A stretch of DNA of 64,000 bases from Lachnospiraceae bacterium (GTDB lineage: Bacteria > Bacillota > Clostridia > Lachnospirales > Lachnospiraceae), in the NCBI GenBank assembly GCA_024684085.1, contig JAIKXM010000005.1:1-64000 (forward strand). Direction: 5' to 3'. Below are positions 27,172-36,690 of the stretch, piece by piece. The notes below the pieces were generated by a model that was given only the letters and a program-made list of their open reading frames with translations, ran no database searches and had not been told where the DNA came from. How positions within the stretch are numbered: the stretch's first letter is position 1; every line of letters starts with the position of its first letter. The position numbers and the translations under genes were made by a program.

Positions 27172-29901
27172 TTATTGATCCCGAGCTTTTTCATCTGCCA
27201 TCATGACATTATTAACGATCTTACCTGTCAGAGCAGCTATAATCAGACAGATAATACTTATTAAAAGGCAGACTGCCAAAAACTTACATACTACCGGCCT
27301 GTGCAGCCTCCATTGATGCAAAAGAGCCTTACGAAGGCCTGGGGTATCTGTACTTACAATTGCTGCTTTTTTTCCTGTGGTAACCTCTATACCTCCGGTC
27401 TCCACATCATCACAAGACCATCCGTAAGTATCCGCCTCCATGGAATCAAGCTCTATCACTCCCATTTCATCGGCCACTACAGTGAACAGATGATCATCGC
27501 CCCTGTACAGATCGATCTCCTGCCCTGCAAGTTCAGTGCCCAGATCTGCCGTCGCATCCACCTGCTCGATCATTTCGATCTTATCTATGGAATCAATGAT
27601 CGCCGCGCCGACCTCGGCAGCATTCTCAACATTGACATAGGACCCGCCTGTCCCGTCCGATATCTTATCGAAGAAATCACCGGCCTCCTTGCCGGCATCG
27701 GTGCCAATAGCAAAGACATTGATAAGCGAATCATCAAGACTGTTCGTAACTCTCGCATCCGAATCCTGATAATCTATATTAATATCACAATTAAACAGAG
27801 CAAGCAACACATCCTGATATGTGAAGCCGGTATCCGGCTCCGGATCCAGAGGCCCGGCGTCACCAAGAATGATTATAACCTTTTTAGCCTCATCTCTCCA
27901 GTCAAGTCTCACCGCTGACATAAGTCCGGAATAGACCGTCTCCCTCTCATCACCGCCATCACCGAGATCCAGGCTGTTAACGGCATTGATAATCTCTTCA
28001 TTATCACTTGTAAAAGATGTGCGCACCCGGTAAGGATAATCTCCGGAACTGCCGCTCCGCTCAGGATAATCACGGTAGTCAATAAGCGCTACCCTGTAGT
28101 CTTCACTCTTTTCGAACAAGCGCTCAAGGATATCCTTCATATTCTCCCTGGCATTCTGTATATCATCTCCCATTGAACCGGTTGTATCCACTACAAAACA
28201 CAGATCAAGCCCGTTACTTACCTCTTTACGGAGCACACGCTTTACCGATGTATCAATGCTCCTCTTAGCATTTACAACCGACTGAGCTGCATTCAGCATT
28301 CCGCTGTACTCGTCTCCATGGTAAAATCGCCCCTTAGAAGAATTAACAATGATCTCTTTCACTTCCGGTCCCGTAAGAGAAGGAGCAATCCCAAACACAA
28401 GCCCGGCCACCCCGGATACATGGGGAGTAGCCATGGATGTTCCGCTCATCAAAGTATATCCGTCGGCAGACAGACTGTATATATCCTCTCCGGGCGCAAC
28501 TACATCAACCCTGGCTCCGACATTGGAAAAATACGAATAAGCATATCTTGTACGGCTTCCGGTCGATGCATCTTCATCTATGCCAACAGAACCCACAACG
28601 ATCACTCTGTCCTTGACCTTGGGATCGTCCATAAGATTTAGGAAGTTATTATACAGAGCAAGAGCGCCGCCTCTTTCGCCTCGCCAGCCAAAGGCGTATT
28701 TCAGGCTCTCCCACATATTCATATGCTCCCTGTATCCATATACGGCACTGTCATCCTTGTAATAATATGTATGATTACTGTTGCCTGCAGCAACGCAGAT
28801 CACGAAGTCAGGCTTATCATTTTCCTCACGTTCGTTGATTATCCTGGCCAGCCCCTTCTCCGCCATATCCGACTGCCGTGTAAGATAATCTATCGCATTG
28901 GCATTGCCATGACTTGCAGCAAATCCCACGAGCCTGCCTGTATTCTGACTGATATTGATCACCTGAACATCCCGGTCTATCAGCGTCTTCAAGGCAAGCA
29001 GATAACTGTAAGCTGTAGCATACTTAGAACTGATCCTGCCATTATTTTCATAGTATACGTCACAATAATGCAATTCGCCCTTTCCTGCCATAATGCCGGA
29101 CACTCCAAGGGAATTATTCCATTTTGCATCCATTATCCCGGAGACGTGCGTACCATGATCATCAGCAGCTATCTCATACACATTCTGTCTTGTGATCCCG
29201 TTCTCTTCATTGGTAAAAAAGCAGGTAGACTGAACAACTGTAAGATCCTCATGATCCGAAGCCGGCATGGAATCTATCAGCCCTATCCTGACCGTTGTCA
29301 ATTCATCCGAATATCCCCATGCACCCGGAGCATCTATAGCCTCCTGGCCCCAGTTCTCACCCCGGGGAACCTTAACATTCCATTCATCTTTATTCCATGT
29401 ATCATTGGGATAAATCGGTTCCCTGTATTCAGGTTCCTCTTCATCGGAATGAATATCCGCGCCTGTCTCACTCACATAATTAATAAATGCATCTTCTACA
29501 AGCGGATTAGACTTCAGGACTTTTATCTTAGTCTCAAGCTCTTCATATGACATGGCTTCAGTAAAAATCAGTCTGTATATTCCTATATCTTTCATTGAAT
29601 CATCTGCCATTACATCCATTGAAGATAAGAGCCTTTCGGTCTCTTCATCCGATGCGTACTCATCCATATATACTATGATCTCGTTATTGATGTATAAGAT
29701 CCCCTTATCAGTATTGAAGTCGATCACATTTGATCCGCCGGATATCTCAATATACTGTGCCTCCTCTGTATTCTCGGAATTATTATTGCGGATCCCAAAA
29801 GGATTATAAATGATCGCTGCCGTTAACAACAATGCCAGGATAACGGTCAGAATGATCAGAATCTTCACAATTTTTCTGATCCACTTCATTCTTTCACTCA
29901 T
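27172..29901 (-). CDS. Subtilisin-family protease fused to a vWA domain, anchored at both ends
   Basis: Encodes 909 residues. Order: short cytosolic N-terminus, membrane segment (about 11-31), an inhibitor-like prodomain (about 50-145), then an S8 protease domain (about 185-545). The catalytic residues are Asp210 (GLIDS), His249 (DDHGTHVSG), oxyanion Asn374 (AAGNS) and Ser489 (SGTSMATPH). A von Willebrand A domain (about 563-775) follows with MIDAS-like DTTGS at 572-576, then a small beta-rich region and a second membrane segment (about 871-892) with a charged tail. Protease and vWA would face outward. The substrate is unknown. Genes for two zinc-ribbon membrane proteins lie directly upstream. 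Confidence 0.88.
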   Translation of the reverse strand: MSERMKWIRKIVKILIILTVILALLLTAAIIYNPFGIRNNNSENTEEAQYIEISGGSNVIDFNTDKGILYINNEIIVYMDEYASDEETERLLSSMDVMADDSMKDIGIYRLIFTEAMSYEELETKIKVLKSNPLVEDAFINYVSETGADIHSDEEEPEYREPIYPNDTWNKDEWNVKVPRGENWGQEAIDAPGAWGYSDELTTVRIGLIDSMPASDHEDLTVVQSTCFFTNEENGITRQNVYEIAADDHGTHVSGIMDAKWNNSLGVSGIMAGKGELHYCDVYYENNGRISSKYATAYSYLLALKTLIDRDVQVINISQNTGRLVGFAASHGNANAIDYLTRQSDMAEKGLARIINEREENDKPDFVICVAAGNSNHTYYYKDDSAVYGYREHMNMWESLKYAFGWRGERGGALALYNNFLNLMDDPKVKDRVIVVGSVGIDEDASTGSRTRYAYSYFSNVGARVDVVAPGEDIYSLSADGYTLMSGTSMATPHVSGVAGLVFGIAPSLTGPEVKEIIVNSSKGRFYHGDEYSGMLNAAQSVVNAKRSIDTSVKRVLRKEVSNGLDLCFVVDTTGSMGDDIQNARENMKDILERLFEKSEDYRVALIDYRDYPERSGSSGDYPYRVRTSFTSDNEEIINAVNSLDLGDGGDERETVYSGLMSAVRLDWRDEAKKVIIILGDAGPLDPEPDTGFTYQDVLLALFNCDINIDYQDSDARVTNSLDDSLINVFAIGTDAGKEAGDFFDKISDGTGGSYVNVENAAEVGAAIIDSIDKIEMIEQVDATADLGTELAGQEIDLYRGDDHLFTVVADEMGVIELDSMEADTYGWSCDDVETGGIEVTTGKKAAIVSTDTPGLRKALLHQWRLHRPVVCKFLAVCLLISIICLIIAALTGKIVNNVMMADEKARDQ

Positions 29902-29915
29902 TCAGAACTCCTAAC

Positions 29916-32108
29916 TTACCATATGATCTCGGAATCCATCTGTTCCTTAACCCAGAATCTTGTTACCCCGGAAGTTATCGGTCGGGACTCTTTTCCATCG
30001 AACAAGAACAGATCCCCTCCCGATATATACATGATCATATCCCTGTCAAGTCTTGCATACTGGGACACATGCCCATTAATAACAGTCTCATTGCCCTTTG
30101 TATCAACTACAACCAGACCATTTCCGTCTCCCAGATAGGCGATGATCCTGCCATCTTCATACAGTTCGAACATATCTGCAGCGATATCCCCGGCAACGCA
30201 CTCGAGCCTGCCATGTTCACTGCGATAAAGATCACATACAGTATCCCCGTATTTTTCAACATTATCGGAACTGTAATACATAATACCGTCTTTGATCGCC
30301 CAAGGTCTTGCATCATCTGAGATCATTTTAAAACTGCCTGCCACTCCGTTGCTTATCTTAGCCATGGATAAGACATCATATTCATCGCTCATATAGATCT
30401 CTTTATCGGTAAAATACAGGTTGACATAACATCCGCTATTATACAGTTCAGCCATTCTTTCCGAGGCTCCGGGTGACATTCTGCTCAGTTTACCTGATCC
30501 CGTGATAATGTAATCCTCTGCAGTATTGAACAGCCCGAACAAAGAGTATACATCATATACCGAATTAATCTCATCAAGAGATATCTTCTCACGGATCATA
30601 TCCACAGTATTAAAGATCAGCCCTCCGGAATATGACTCAACTGTCAGGACGCCGTCTTTGATAAGCCGGCTGTCTCCGTCTTCATAGCAATACAGACTCT
30701 TAACGGGGTAATTCCCCTCTGCACTCTTAAGAAGATCCCTCAATGAGTTTCTGTTCCGGACCGCATTCCATTTATCATAAGCTGCCTGATATGCATCACT
30801 GTCGGTGATCATCCCCGATAGATATCTGTTGTAACACAGCCATATCCACTCTTCTTCAGGAGCCTCGCCGGCCTTAACGATCTCTTTCAGTGCAGCCTTC
30901 ACCTCATCGGTAACGGGTATATATCCATCTTCATTCGCCATGGAAGAAAATCTGTCAATAAAACTCTTAGTGGCGTTTCTGACATCCTCGGTATGGATCC
31001 CCCAATTTCTGTCGAGGGCCTCCTCCATTGAGTATGACCACCAGGTACTCTCTCCATACCAATACAATCGGTCGATACAGGTCGTATACAGATCATCCGA
31101 ATCACTTTCATTAAGATCCGTACCGCCGATCATCTCATAACTGTATTCGGGGATGCTGTAATCTTCCTCTTTGGGTTCTTCTATTACCGCATCAGATCCC
31201 GCATAATCATCGATCACATAATCATACAGATTTATCTCGGAATCACGTACCGTATAATACACCTTGTCTCCCACCATGGCAATATCATAACAATGATCAG
31301 TCAGTTCTCTGTTCTCTTTTGAAAAGCCCGCAACATTGAGGGTACGTTCAACTTCATCACCGGAAGAGAAATATAATATATTCTCAAAATCCTTGGAATC
31401 ATATATATAATCCACCCCTGTTGCAAGGATGATCTTATTCTCCGGATCATTAAAAGAGACTCCCTTAAGATCTTTTCCCGAGATATATATTATCCTGTTC
31501 TCCCCGTCTGTAGAATAATATTCAATATCTTCATCTATATCCGTCTGCTCATCACCATTTATAAGACATAATCTATGATCACCTGTCTCATATAGAAGCC
31601 CATTATCATCTATGCACTTAAAGCCGGGAAGAACATCGGTTGCAAGCACTTCTATATACTTATCAATCTTCCTTGAATCTTTCTTCAGGTTTTTATATTT
31701 TGCCCTGCACAGAGTACCGCTTCCTGTACAATAATTGGTCAGATAATATATATATTTCCCATCAGAAGTAAATACAAGCATATTCCATGTATCGGTAGCC
31801 GAACCTGCTGAGGGGATCTCGATCACCTCTTCCCGATCGAGATCTTTGATCAGCTTATATGTACCTTGTGAAAGATATACACAGGGATCAGCACTACGCA
31901 TAGCAAGGGCAAAAGCCGCGAAAGCCATCAAAGCTAACCCTGATAACAGGGCACAGGCAACTGCAGCGATCTTATGTCTATTACGCTTATTCCCTGATTC
32001 ATTATCATCAACCTCAGATCTATAGGAAGCGTTCTTCAGATCGGCCCCGCATTCACTGCAGAACAAACTTCCTCTCGGTATTTTTTCTCCGCACTTTGGA
32101 CAATGCAT
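29916..32108 (-). CDS. Zinc-ribbon membrane protein with large extracytoplasmic domain
   Basis: Encodes 730 residues. The N-terminal zinc ribbon (Cys3, Cys6, Cys17, Cys20; CPKCGEKIPRG and CSECGADL) is cytosolic. One membrane segment (about 46-69) follows, then some 650 residues with repeated beta-strand motifs such as DGKYIYYLTN and NGLLYETGDHRL, resembling a beta-propeller of the DUF5050/lipoprotein type. A helical insertion lies near 340-470. No enzyme motif is seen. Good GGAGG before the ATG. It is 14 bp upstream of the subtilase-vWA gene, so a common role is likely but unproven. Confidence 0.75.
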   Translation of the reverse strand: MHCPKCGEKIPRGSLFCSECGADLKNASYRSEVDDNESGNKRNRHKIAAVACALLSGLALMAFAAFALAMRSADPCVYLSQGTYKLIKDLDREEVIEIPSAGSATDTWNMLVFTSDGKYIYYLTNYCTGSGTLCRAKYKNLKKDSRKIDKYIEVLATDVLPGFKCIDDNGLLYETGDHRLCLINGDEQTDIDEDIEYYSTDGENRIIYISGKDLKGVSFNDPENKIILATGVDYIYDSKDFENILYFSSGDEVERTLNVAGFSKENRELTDHCYDIAMVGDKVYYTVRDSEINLYDYVIDDYAGSDAVIEEPKEEDYSIPEYSYEMIGGTDLNESDSDDLYTTCIDRLYWYGESTWWSYSMEEALDRNWGIHTEDVRNATKSFIDRFSSMANEDGYIPVTDEVKAALKEIVKAGEAPEEEWIWLCYNRYLSGMITDSDAYQAAYDKWNAVRNRNSLRDLLKSAEGNYPVKSLYCYEDGDSRLIKDGVLTVESYSGGLIFNTVDMIREKISLDEINSVYDVYSLFGLFNTAEDYIITGSGKLSRMSPGASERMAELYNSGCYVNLYFTDKEIYMSDEYDVLSMAKISNGVAGSFKMISDDARPWAIKDGIMYYSSDNVEKYGDTVCDLYRSEHGRLECVAGDIAADMFELYEDGRIIAYLGDGNGLVVVDTKGNETVINGHVSQYARLDRDMIMYISGGDLFLFDGKESRPITSGVTRFWVKEQMDSEIIW

Positions 32109-32120
32109 CCTTTAACCTCC

Positions 32121-32198
32121 AATTCGGAAAGCTTTTATATACCATCAATTCGGAAAGTCTTTATATACTATCAATCCGGAAAGTCTTTATATACCATC
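32121..32198. repeat. Three tandem 26-bp repeats between two zinc-ribbon genes
   Basis: Units at 32121-32146, 32147-32172 and 32173-32198 share the pattern AATTCGGAAAGNCTTTATAT then ACCATC, with a partial fourth unit (ACTTCGG) to 32205. The array begins at the stop codon of the gene at 32197-32868 and runs to the Shine-Dalgarno site of the next gene. 26 is not a multiple of 3, so the repeat is not coding. Confidence 0.9.
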
Positions 32199-32868
32199 AC
32201 TTCGGATCGGCCCAAGCTTCAGCTGCTCCTTCAGCAGAGTCTTTATCATCCCCTGAAACAGTGTCTTTATCATCCCCTGATACAGTGCCTTTATCATCCC
32301 CTGATACAATGTCCTTATCAACACCTGAATCAGTAAGAGGTTTGCCACATTTATTACAGAATTTTGCTCCACCGATACACTTATTACCGCACTCCGGGCA
32401 GATGACACCGGTGTCACTTTTTGTTGAAAGAGCATCCCCGGCCGCCACGGCATACCTTGCCGCCTTATCAAATGTAGATATCTTGAAGTCATCCCACTGA
32501 GAACTCCTGCCGGTTGCTATGATGCACAGAACTGCCAGCAACCCGTAAAAAGCGATATACACAAGCCTGTTAAGATTAACTCCGTACTCCAGACCCAGCA
32601 TATTGTTAAAAGCCATGCATACAAAAGCGATATCCAAAGGGATCAGCTTATTCTGAGCAAAGCTTATGATCACCCCCAACAGATAAGCAATATAGAGTAT
32701 TGCAACTATCATTCCGATGTATTTCAGGAAAAAATGAAGAAATGACACATGTGCCAAAACCTGATATACAGGATAGAGCACCGCCAGCACTCCCGAACAC
32801 TTGCCAAGCGGCTGCAGAAACTTATTATCCTGAACATATTCCAAAATAGATTTTTGAATTGATGACAT
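32197..32868 (-). CDS. Multipass membrane protein with C-terminal zinc ribbon
   Basis: Encodes 223 residues. Three or four membrane segments (about 25-42, 48-72, 76-90 and 101-120), then a zinc ribbon (Cys157, Cys160, Cys171, Cys174; CPECG and CNKCG) and a tail of 8-residue repeats of the type DDKDTVSG. It probably belongs to the widespread zinc-ribbon membrane protein families of Firmicutes, whose function is mostly unknown. It is first in a four-gene minus-strand unit with the propeller-like protein, the subtilase-vWA and the GT-D-like protein. Confidence 0.7.
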   Translation of the reverse strand: MSSIQKSILEYVQDNKFLQPLGKCSGVLAVLYPVYQVLAHVSFLHFFLKYIGMIVAILYIAYLLGVIISFAQNKLIPLDIAFVCMAFNNMLGLEYGVNLNRLVYIAFYGLLAVLCIIATGRSSQWDDFKISTFDKAARYAVAAGDALSTKSDTGVICPECGNKCIGGAKFCNKCGKPLTDSGVDKDIVSGDDKGTVSGDDKDTVSGDDKDSAEGAAEAWADPK

Positions 32869-32955
32869 GATTATCCCCCTTTCTCAATTCGCTTGTTATT
32901 GGATTCACAAAAATTGCCAAGCATTCCTAACTACCTTTTTTATTATATCATAGCA

Positions 32956-32988
32956 AAGAGGCTTTGTACTCATCGCACAAAGCCTCTT
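32956..32988 (-). terminator. Terminator after rpoC
   Basis: A perfect 12-bp stem, AAGAGGCTTTGT (32956-32967) and ACAAAGCCTCTT (32977-32988), lies 35 bp beyond the rpoC stop, followed on the minus strand by TTTGC and further T/A-rich sequence. It separates rpoBC from the accessory block. Confidence 0.8.
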
Positions 32989-33022
32989 CAACTAATTATT
33001 GATCATCTTTTTTACAGTCGAT

Positions 33023-36000
33023 CTATTCTTCTGTAACTTCTACTACTTCTTCTTCAACTTCTTCTGCATCATCGACAACTTCAACTGTATCAAGTTCATC
33101 GAACTCTTCTACAGCCTCCTCATCATCAAGTGAGAATACTTCTTCCTGCTTATAATCGGTATTAAGCTTAACATCTCTGTATCTCTTCATACCTGTACCG
33201 GCAGGGATCAGCTTACCGATGATTACATTCTCCTTAAGGCCGATCAACGGATCGATCTTACCCTTAATAGCTGCTTCTGTAAGAACCTTAGTGGTCTCCT
33301 GGAATGAAGCTGCTGAGAGGAATGAATTGGTAGCAAGAGCTGCCTTGGTGATACCCATCATTATACGGGTACCTTCCATCTTATTCTTACCTTCTGCAAG
33401 AAGCTGTTCGTTAGTCTCTTCGAAATCAAGAATATCCATAAATGTGCCGGGAAGATTCTCCGAATCACCACTCTCTTCAATTCTGATCTTCTTAAGCATC
33501 TGACGAACTATGACCTCAATATGCTTATCGGCGATATCAACACCCTGAAGTCTGTATACTCGCTGAACTTCACGGATCATATAATCCTGAACTGCACGGA
33601 TTCCCTTGATCTTAAGAAGATCATGAGGGTTGATAGAACCTTCTGTCAGCTCATCACCTGCCTCAAGTTCTGTACCGTCAAGAACCTTGATTCTTGAACC
33701 GTAAGGAATAAGATAAGCCTTCTGCGCACCTGTCTCCTTATTGGTGATAACAACTTCTCTCTTCTTCTTGGTATCCCTTACTTCAGCTGTACCGCCGAAC
33801 TCAGCGATAATCGCAAGACCCTTAGGCTTACGAGCCTCAAAAAGCTCTTCTACTCTGGGAAGACCCTGAGTGATGTTATCACCGGCAACACCACCGGTAT
33901 GGAAGGTTCTCATTGTAAGCTGTGTACCGGGCTCACCGATAGACTGTGCAGCGATGATACCTACTGCCTCACCTACCTGTACCATCTCGCCGGTTGCCAT
34001 GTTGGCACCATAGCACTTAGAGCAGATACCATTATGAGAATGGCAGGTAAGGATCGTACGGATCTTAACCTCTTCAATCTCATTATCAATGATCTTCTTA
34101 GCTCTTGAAGGTGTTATCATGTGATTTCTCTTAACGATAACATTACCTTCTTTATCGAAGATATCTTCGCATGAATATCTTCCTGTAACTCTGTCTTTAA
34201 GACTCTCGATAGTCTCCTTACCGTCCATGAAAGCCTTAACCTTCATGCCGTATATCTCTTCCTTGCCTTCACAGCAGTCTGTCTCACGAATGATAAGTTC
34301 CTGAGATACATCGACCATTCTTCGTGTAAGGTAACCTGAATCGGCTGTACGAAGAGCTGTATCCGAAAGACCCTTTCTGGCTCCGTGCGCAGACAGGAAA
34401 TATTCCAAAACATCAAGACCCTCACGGAAATTAGACTTAATAGGAAGCTCGATCGTACGACCTGTTGTATCCGCCATAAGACCACGCATTCCTGCCAGCT
34501 GCTTAATCTGCTGATTAGAACCACGGGCACCGGAATCGGCCATCATGAAGATATTGTTGTACTTATCAAGACCATCCAACAGATCCTTGGTAAGTCTGCC
34601 ATCGATCTCATTCCATGTCTCAATAACTGCTCTGTATCTCTCTTCCTCAGTAATAAGACCTCTTCTGAAATTCTTAGAGATCTGATCAACTGTAGTCTGG
34701 GCCTCTTCAAGAAGTGCGGGCTTAGATGCAGGCACTGTCATATCTGAGATCGAAACAGTCATTGCTGCCTTTGTAGAATACTTATAACCTGTTGCTTTGA
34801 TATCATCAAGTACTTCAGCTGTAACTGAAGCACCATGTGTATTGATAACCTTCTCAAGTATCTGCTTGAGCTGCTTCTTACCTACATGGAAGTCAACCTC
34901 AAGTGCAAGAGCATTCTCAGCCTTTGTTCTGTCCACATAGCCAAGATCCTGGGGAAGGATCTCATTGAAGATAAATCTACCGAGTGTAGATTCAACAACT
35001 CCTGTAACCTCTTCACCGTCTATAACTTTGGTCACACGCACCTTGATCCTTGAATGAAGTGTACATGCCTGATTCTCATATGCAAGAATAGCTTCATTAA
35101 GGTTCTTGAAGTACTTGCCTTCACCTGTAACACCTCCTCTTTCCTGTGTCAGATAGTAGATACCAAGTACCATATCCTGTGAAGGAACGGCAACAGGGCC
35201 ACCGTCTGAAGGCTTCAGAAGGTTATTGGGTGATAAAAGAAGGAAACGACATTCAGCCTGAGCTTCTACCGAAAGAGGAAGATGAACAGCCATCTGATCT
35301 CCGTCGAAATCGGCATTGAAAGCGGTACATACCAATGGATGAAGCTTAATAGCCTTACCTTCTACAAGGATAGGCTCAAAAGCCTGAATACCAAGTCTGT
35401 GAAGTGTAGGAGCTCTGTTAAGCATAACAGGATGCTCACTGATAACTTCTTCAAGAACATCCCATACGCTTGTATCAAGTCTCTCAACAAGCTTCTTGGC
35501 ATTCTTGATATTCTGTGAGATACCACGGCTCACAAGCTCTTTCATTACGAAAGGCTTAAAGAGCTCAATAGCCATCTCTTTTGGAAGTCCACACTGATAT
35601 ATCTTCAGTTCGGGACCTACTACGATTACGGAACGTCCTGAATAGTCTACACGCTTACCCAGGAGGTTCTGACGGAATCTACCGCCCTTACCCTTAAGCA
35701 TATCTGAAAGAGACTTAAGAGCTCTGTTGCCGGGTCCGGTAACAGGTCTGCCTCTTCTACCGTTATCAATAAGTGCATCAACAGCTTCCTGAAGCATTCT
35801 CTTCTCGTTACGAACGATGATATCGGGTGCACCGAGATCAAGAAGTCTCTTTAATCTGTTGTTTCTGTTGATAATACGTCTGTAAAGATCATTAAGATCC
35901 GATGTAGCGAATCTTCCACCGTCAAGCTGAACCATGGGACGAAGATCCGGAGGGATAACCGGAATGGCATCCATGATCATCCATGAAGGCTTATTGCCTG

Positions 36001-36685
36001 ACTCTCTGAAAGCTTCGATAACTTCCAGTCTCTTGATAATCTTGGCTCTCTTCTGTCCGTTAGCATCCTTAAGTTCTTCCTTAAGTTCTACAGACTCTGT
36101 CTCAAGGTCAATAGCCTGAAGCAGTTCTTTGATAGCCTCTGCTCCCATGCCGACACGGAACTTATACCCGTATTCTTCTCTGGCATTAACATATTCCTGC
36201 TCAGAGAGAACCTGCTTATATTCAAGTCCCGAATCCGCAGGATCAAGAACTATATATGAAGCAAAGTACAATACCTTCTCCAGTACTCTGGGAGAAAGGT
36301 CGAGAATAAGACCCATTCTACTGGGTATTCCCTTGAAATACCAGATATGTGATACGGGTGCCGCAAGCTCGATATGTCCCATACGCTCTCTACGTACATT
36401 AGACTTTGTAACCTCAACACCGCATCGATCACAGATAACACCCTTATATCTGATCTTTTTATATTTACCGCAATGACACTCCCAGTCCTTGCTGGGTCCA
36501 AAAATCTTCTCACAGAACAGACCGTCCTTCTCAGGCTTAAGAGTTCTGTAGTTGATGGTCTCGGGCTTGGTAACCTCGCCCCTTGACCACTCTCTTATCT
36601 TCTCAGGTGATGCCAATCCGATCTTGATCGCATCAAATGTCATTGGCTGATAACCTTCCTGTTTTGTTGCTGACATCTTGGACAC
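33023..36685 (-). CDS. rpoC: DNA-directed RNA polymerase subunit beta'
   Basis: Encodes 1,220 residues. The N-terminal zinc finger ([20 protein letters not shown]) is near residues 60-80, and the catalytic triad NADFDGDQM is near residue 460. The second zinc site has Cys residues in [13 protein letters not shown]. It ends in a strongly acidic tail rich in Glu, Asp and Val. It lies 5 bp after rpoB. rpsL-rpsG-fusA-tuf, which often follow rpoC in Firmicutes, are absent; a terminator and accessory genes follow. Confidence 0.98.
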   Translation of the reverse strand: MSKMSATKQEGYQPMTFDAIKIGLASPEKIREWSRGEVTKPETINYRTLKPEKDGLFCEKIFGPSKDWECHCGKYKKIRYKGVICDRCGVEVTKSNVRRERMGHIELAAPVSHIWYFKGIPSRMGLILDLSPRVLEKVLYFASYIVLDPADSGLEYKQVLSEQEYVNAREEYGYKFRVGMGAEAIKELLQAIDLETESVELKEELKDANGQKRAKIIKRLEVIEAFRESGNKPSWMIMDAIPVIPPDLRPMVQLDGGRFATSDLNDLYRRIINRNNRLKRLLDLGAPDIIVRNEKRMLQEAVDALIDNGRRGRPVTGPGNRALKSLSDMLKGKGGRFRQNLLGKRVDYSGRSVIVVGPELKIYQCGLPKEMAIELFKPFVMKELVSRGISQNIKNAKKLVERLDTSVWDVLEEVISEHPVMLNRAPTLHRLGIQAFEPILVEGKAIKLHPLVCTAFNADFDGDQMAVHLPLSVEAQAECRFLLLSPNNLLKPSDGGPVAVPSQDMVLGIYYLTQERGGVTGEGKYFKNLNEAILAYENQACTLHSRIKVRVTKVIDGEEVTGVVESTLGRFIFNEILPQDLGYVDRTKAENALALEVDFHVGKKQLKQILEKVINTHGASVTAEVLDDIKATGYKYSTKAAMTVSISDMTVPASKPALLEEAQTTVDQISKNFRRGLITEEERYRAVIETWNEIDGRLTKDLLDGLDKYNNIFMMADSGARGSNQQIKQLAGMRGLMADTTGRTIELPIKSNFREGLDVLEYFLSAHGARKGLSDTALRTADSGYLTRRMVDVSQELIIRETDCCEGKEEIYGMKVKAFMDGKETIESLKDRVTGRYSCEDIFDKEGNVIVKRNHMITPSRAKKIIDNEIEEVKIRTILTCHSHNGICSKCYGANMATGEMVQVGEAVGIIAAQSIGEPGTQLTMRTFHTGGVAGDNITQGLPRVEELFEARKPKGLAIIAEFGGTAEVRDTKKKREVVITNKETGAQKAYLIPYGSRIKVLDGTELEAGDELTEGSINPHDLLKIKGIRAVQDYMIREVQRVYRLQGVDIADKHIEVIVRQMLKKIRIEESGDSENLPGTFMDILDFEETNEQLLAEGKNKMEGTRIMMGITKAALATNSFLSAASFQETTKVLTEAAIKGKIDPLIGLKENVIIGKLIPAGTGMKRYRDVKLNTDYKQEEVFSLDDEEAVEEFDELDTVEVVDDAEEVEEEVVEVTEE

Positions 36686-36690
36686 TCCTT

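Noticed and set aside
28723-29550. 275-codon plus-strand open frame opposite the subtilase-vWA gene
   Set aside because: Antisense shadow: the minus-strand frame holds a complete protease with all catalytic motifs.
32121-32198. Possible CRISPR array
   Set aside because: The 26-bp units are directly adjacent with no spacers, and no cas genes are present.
32103-32336. Plus-strand frame of repeated YHPLIQCL-like residues
   Set aside because: It arises from reading the tandem DNA repeats of the zinc-ribbon genes on the wrong strand.
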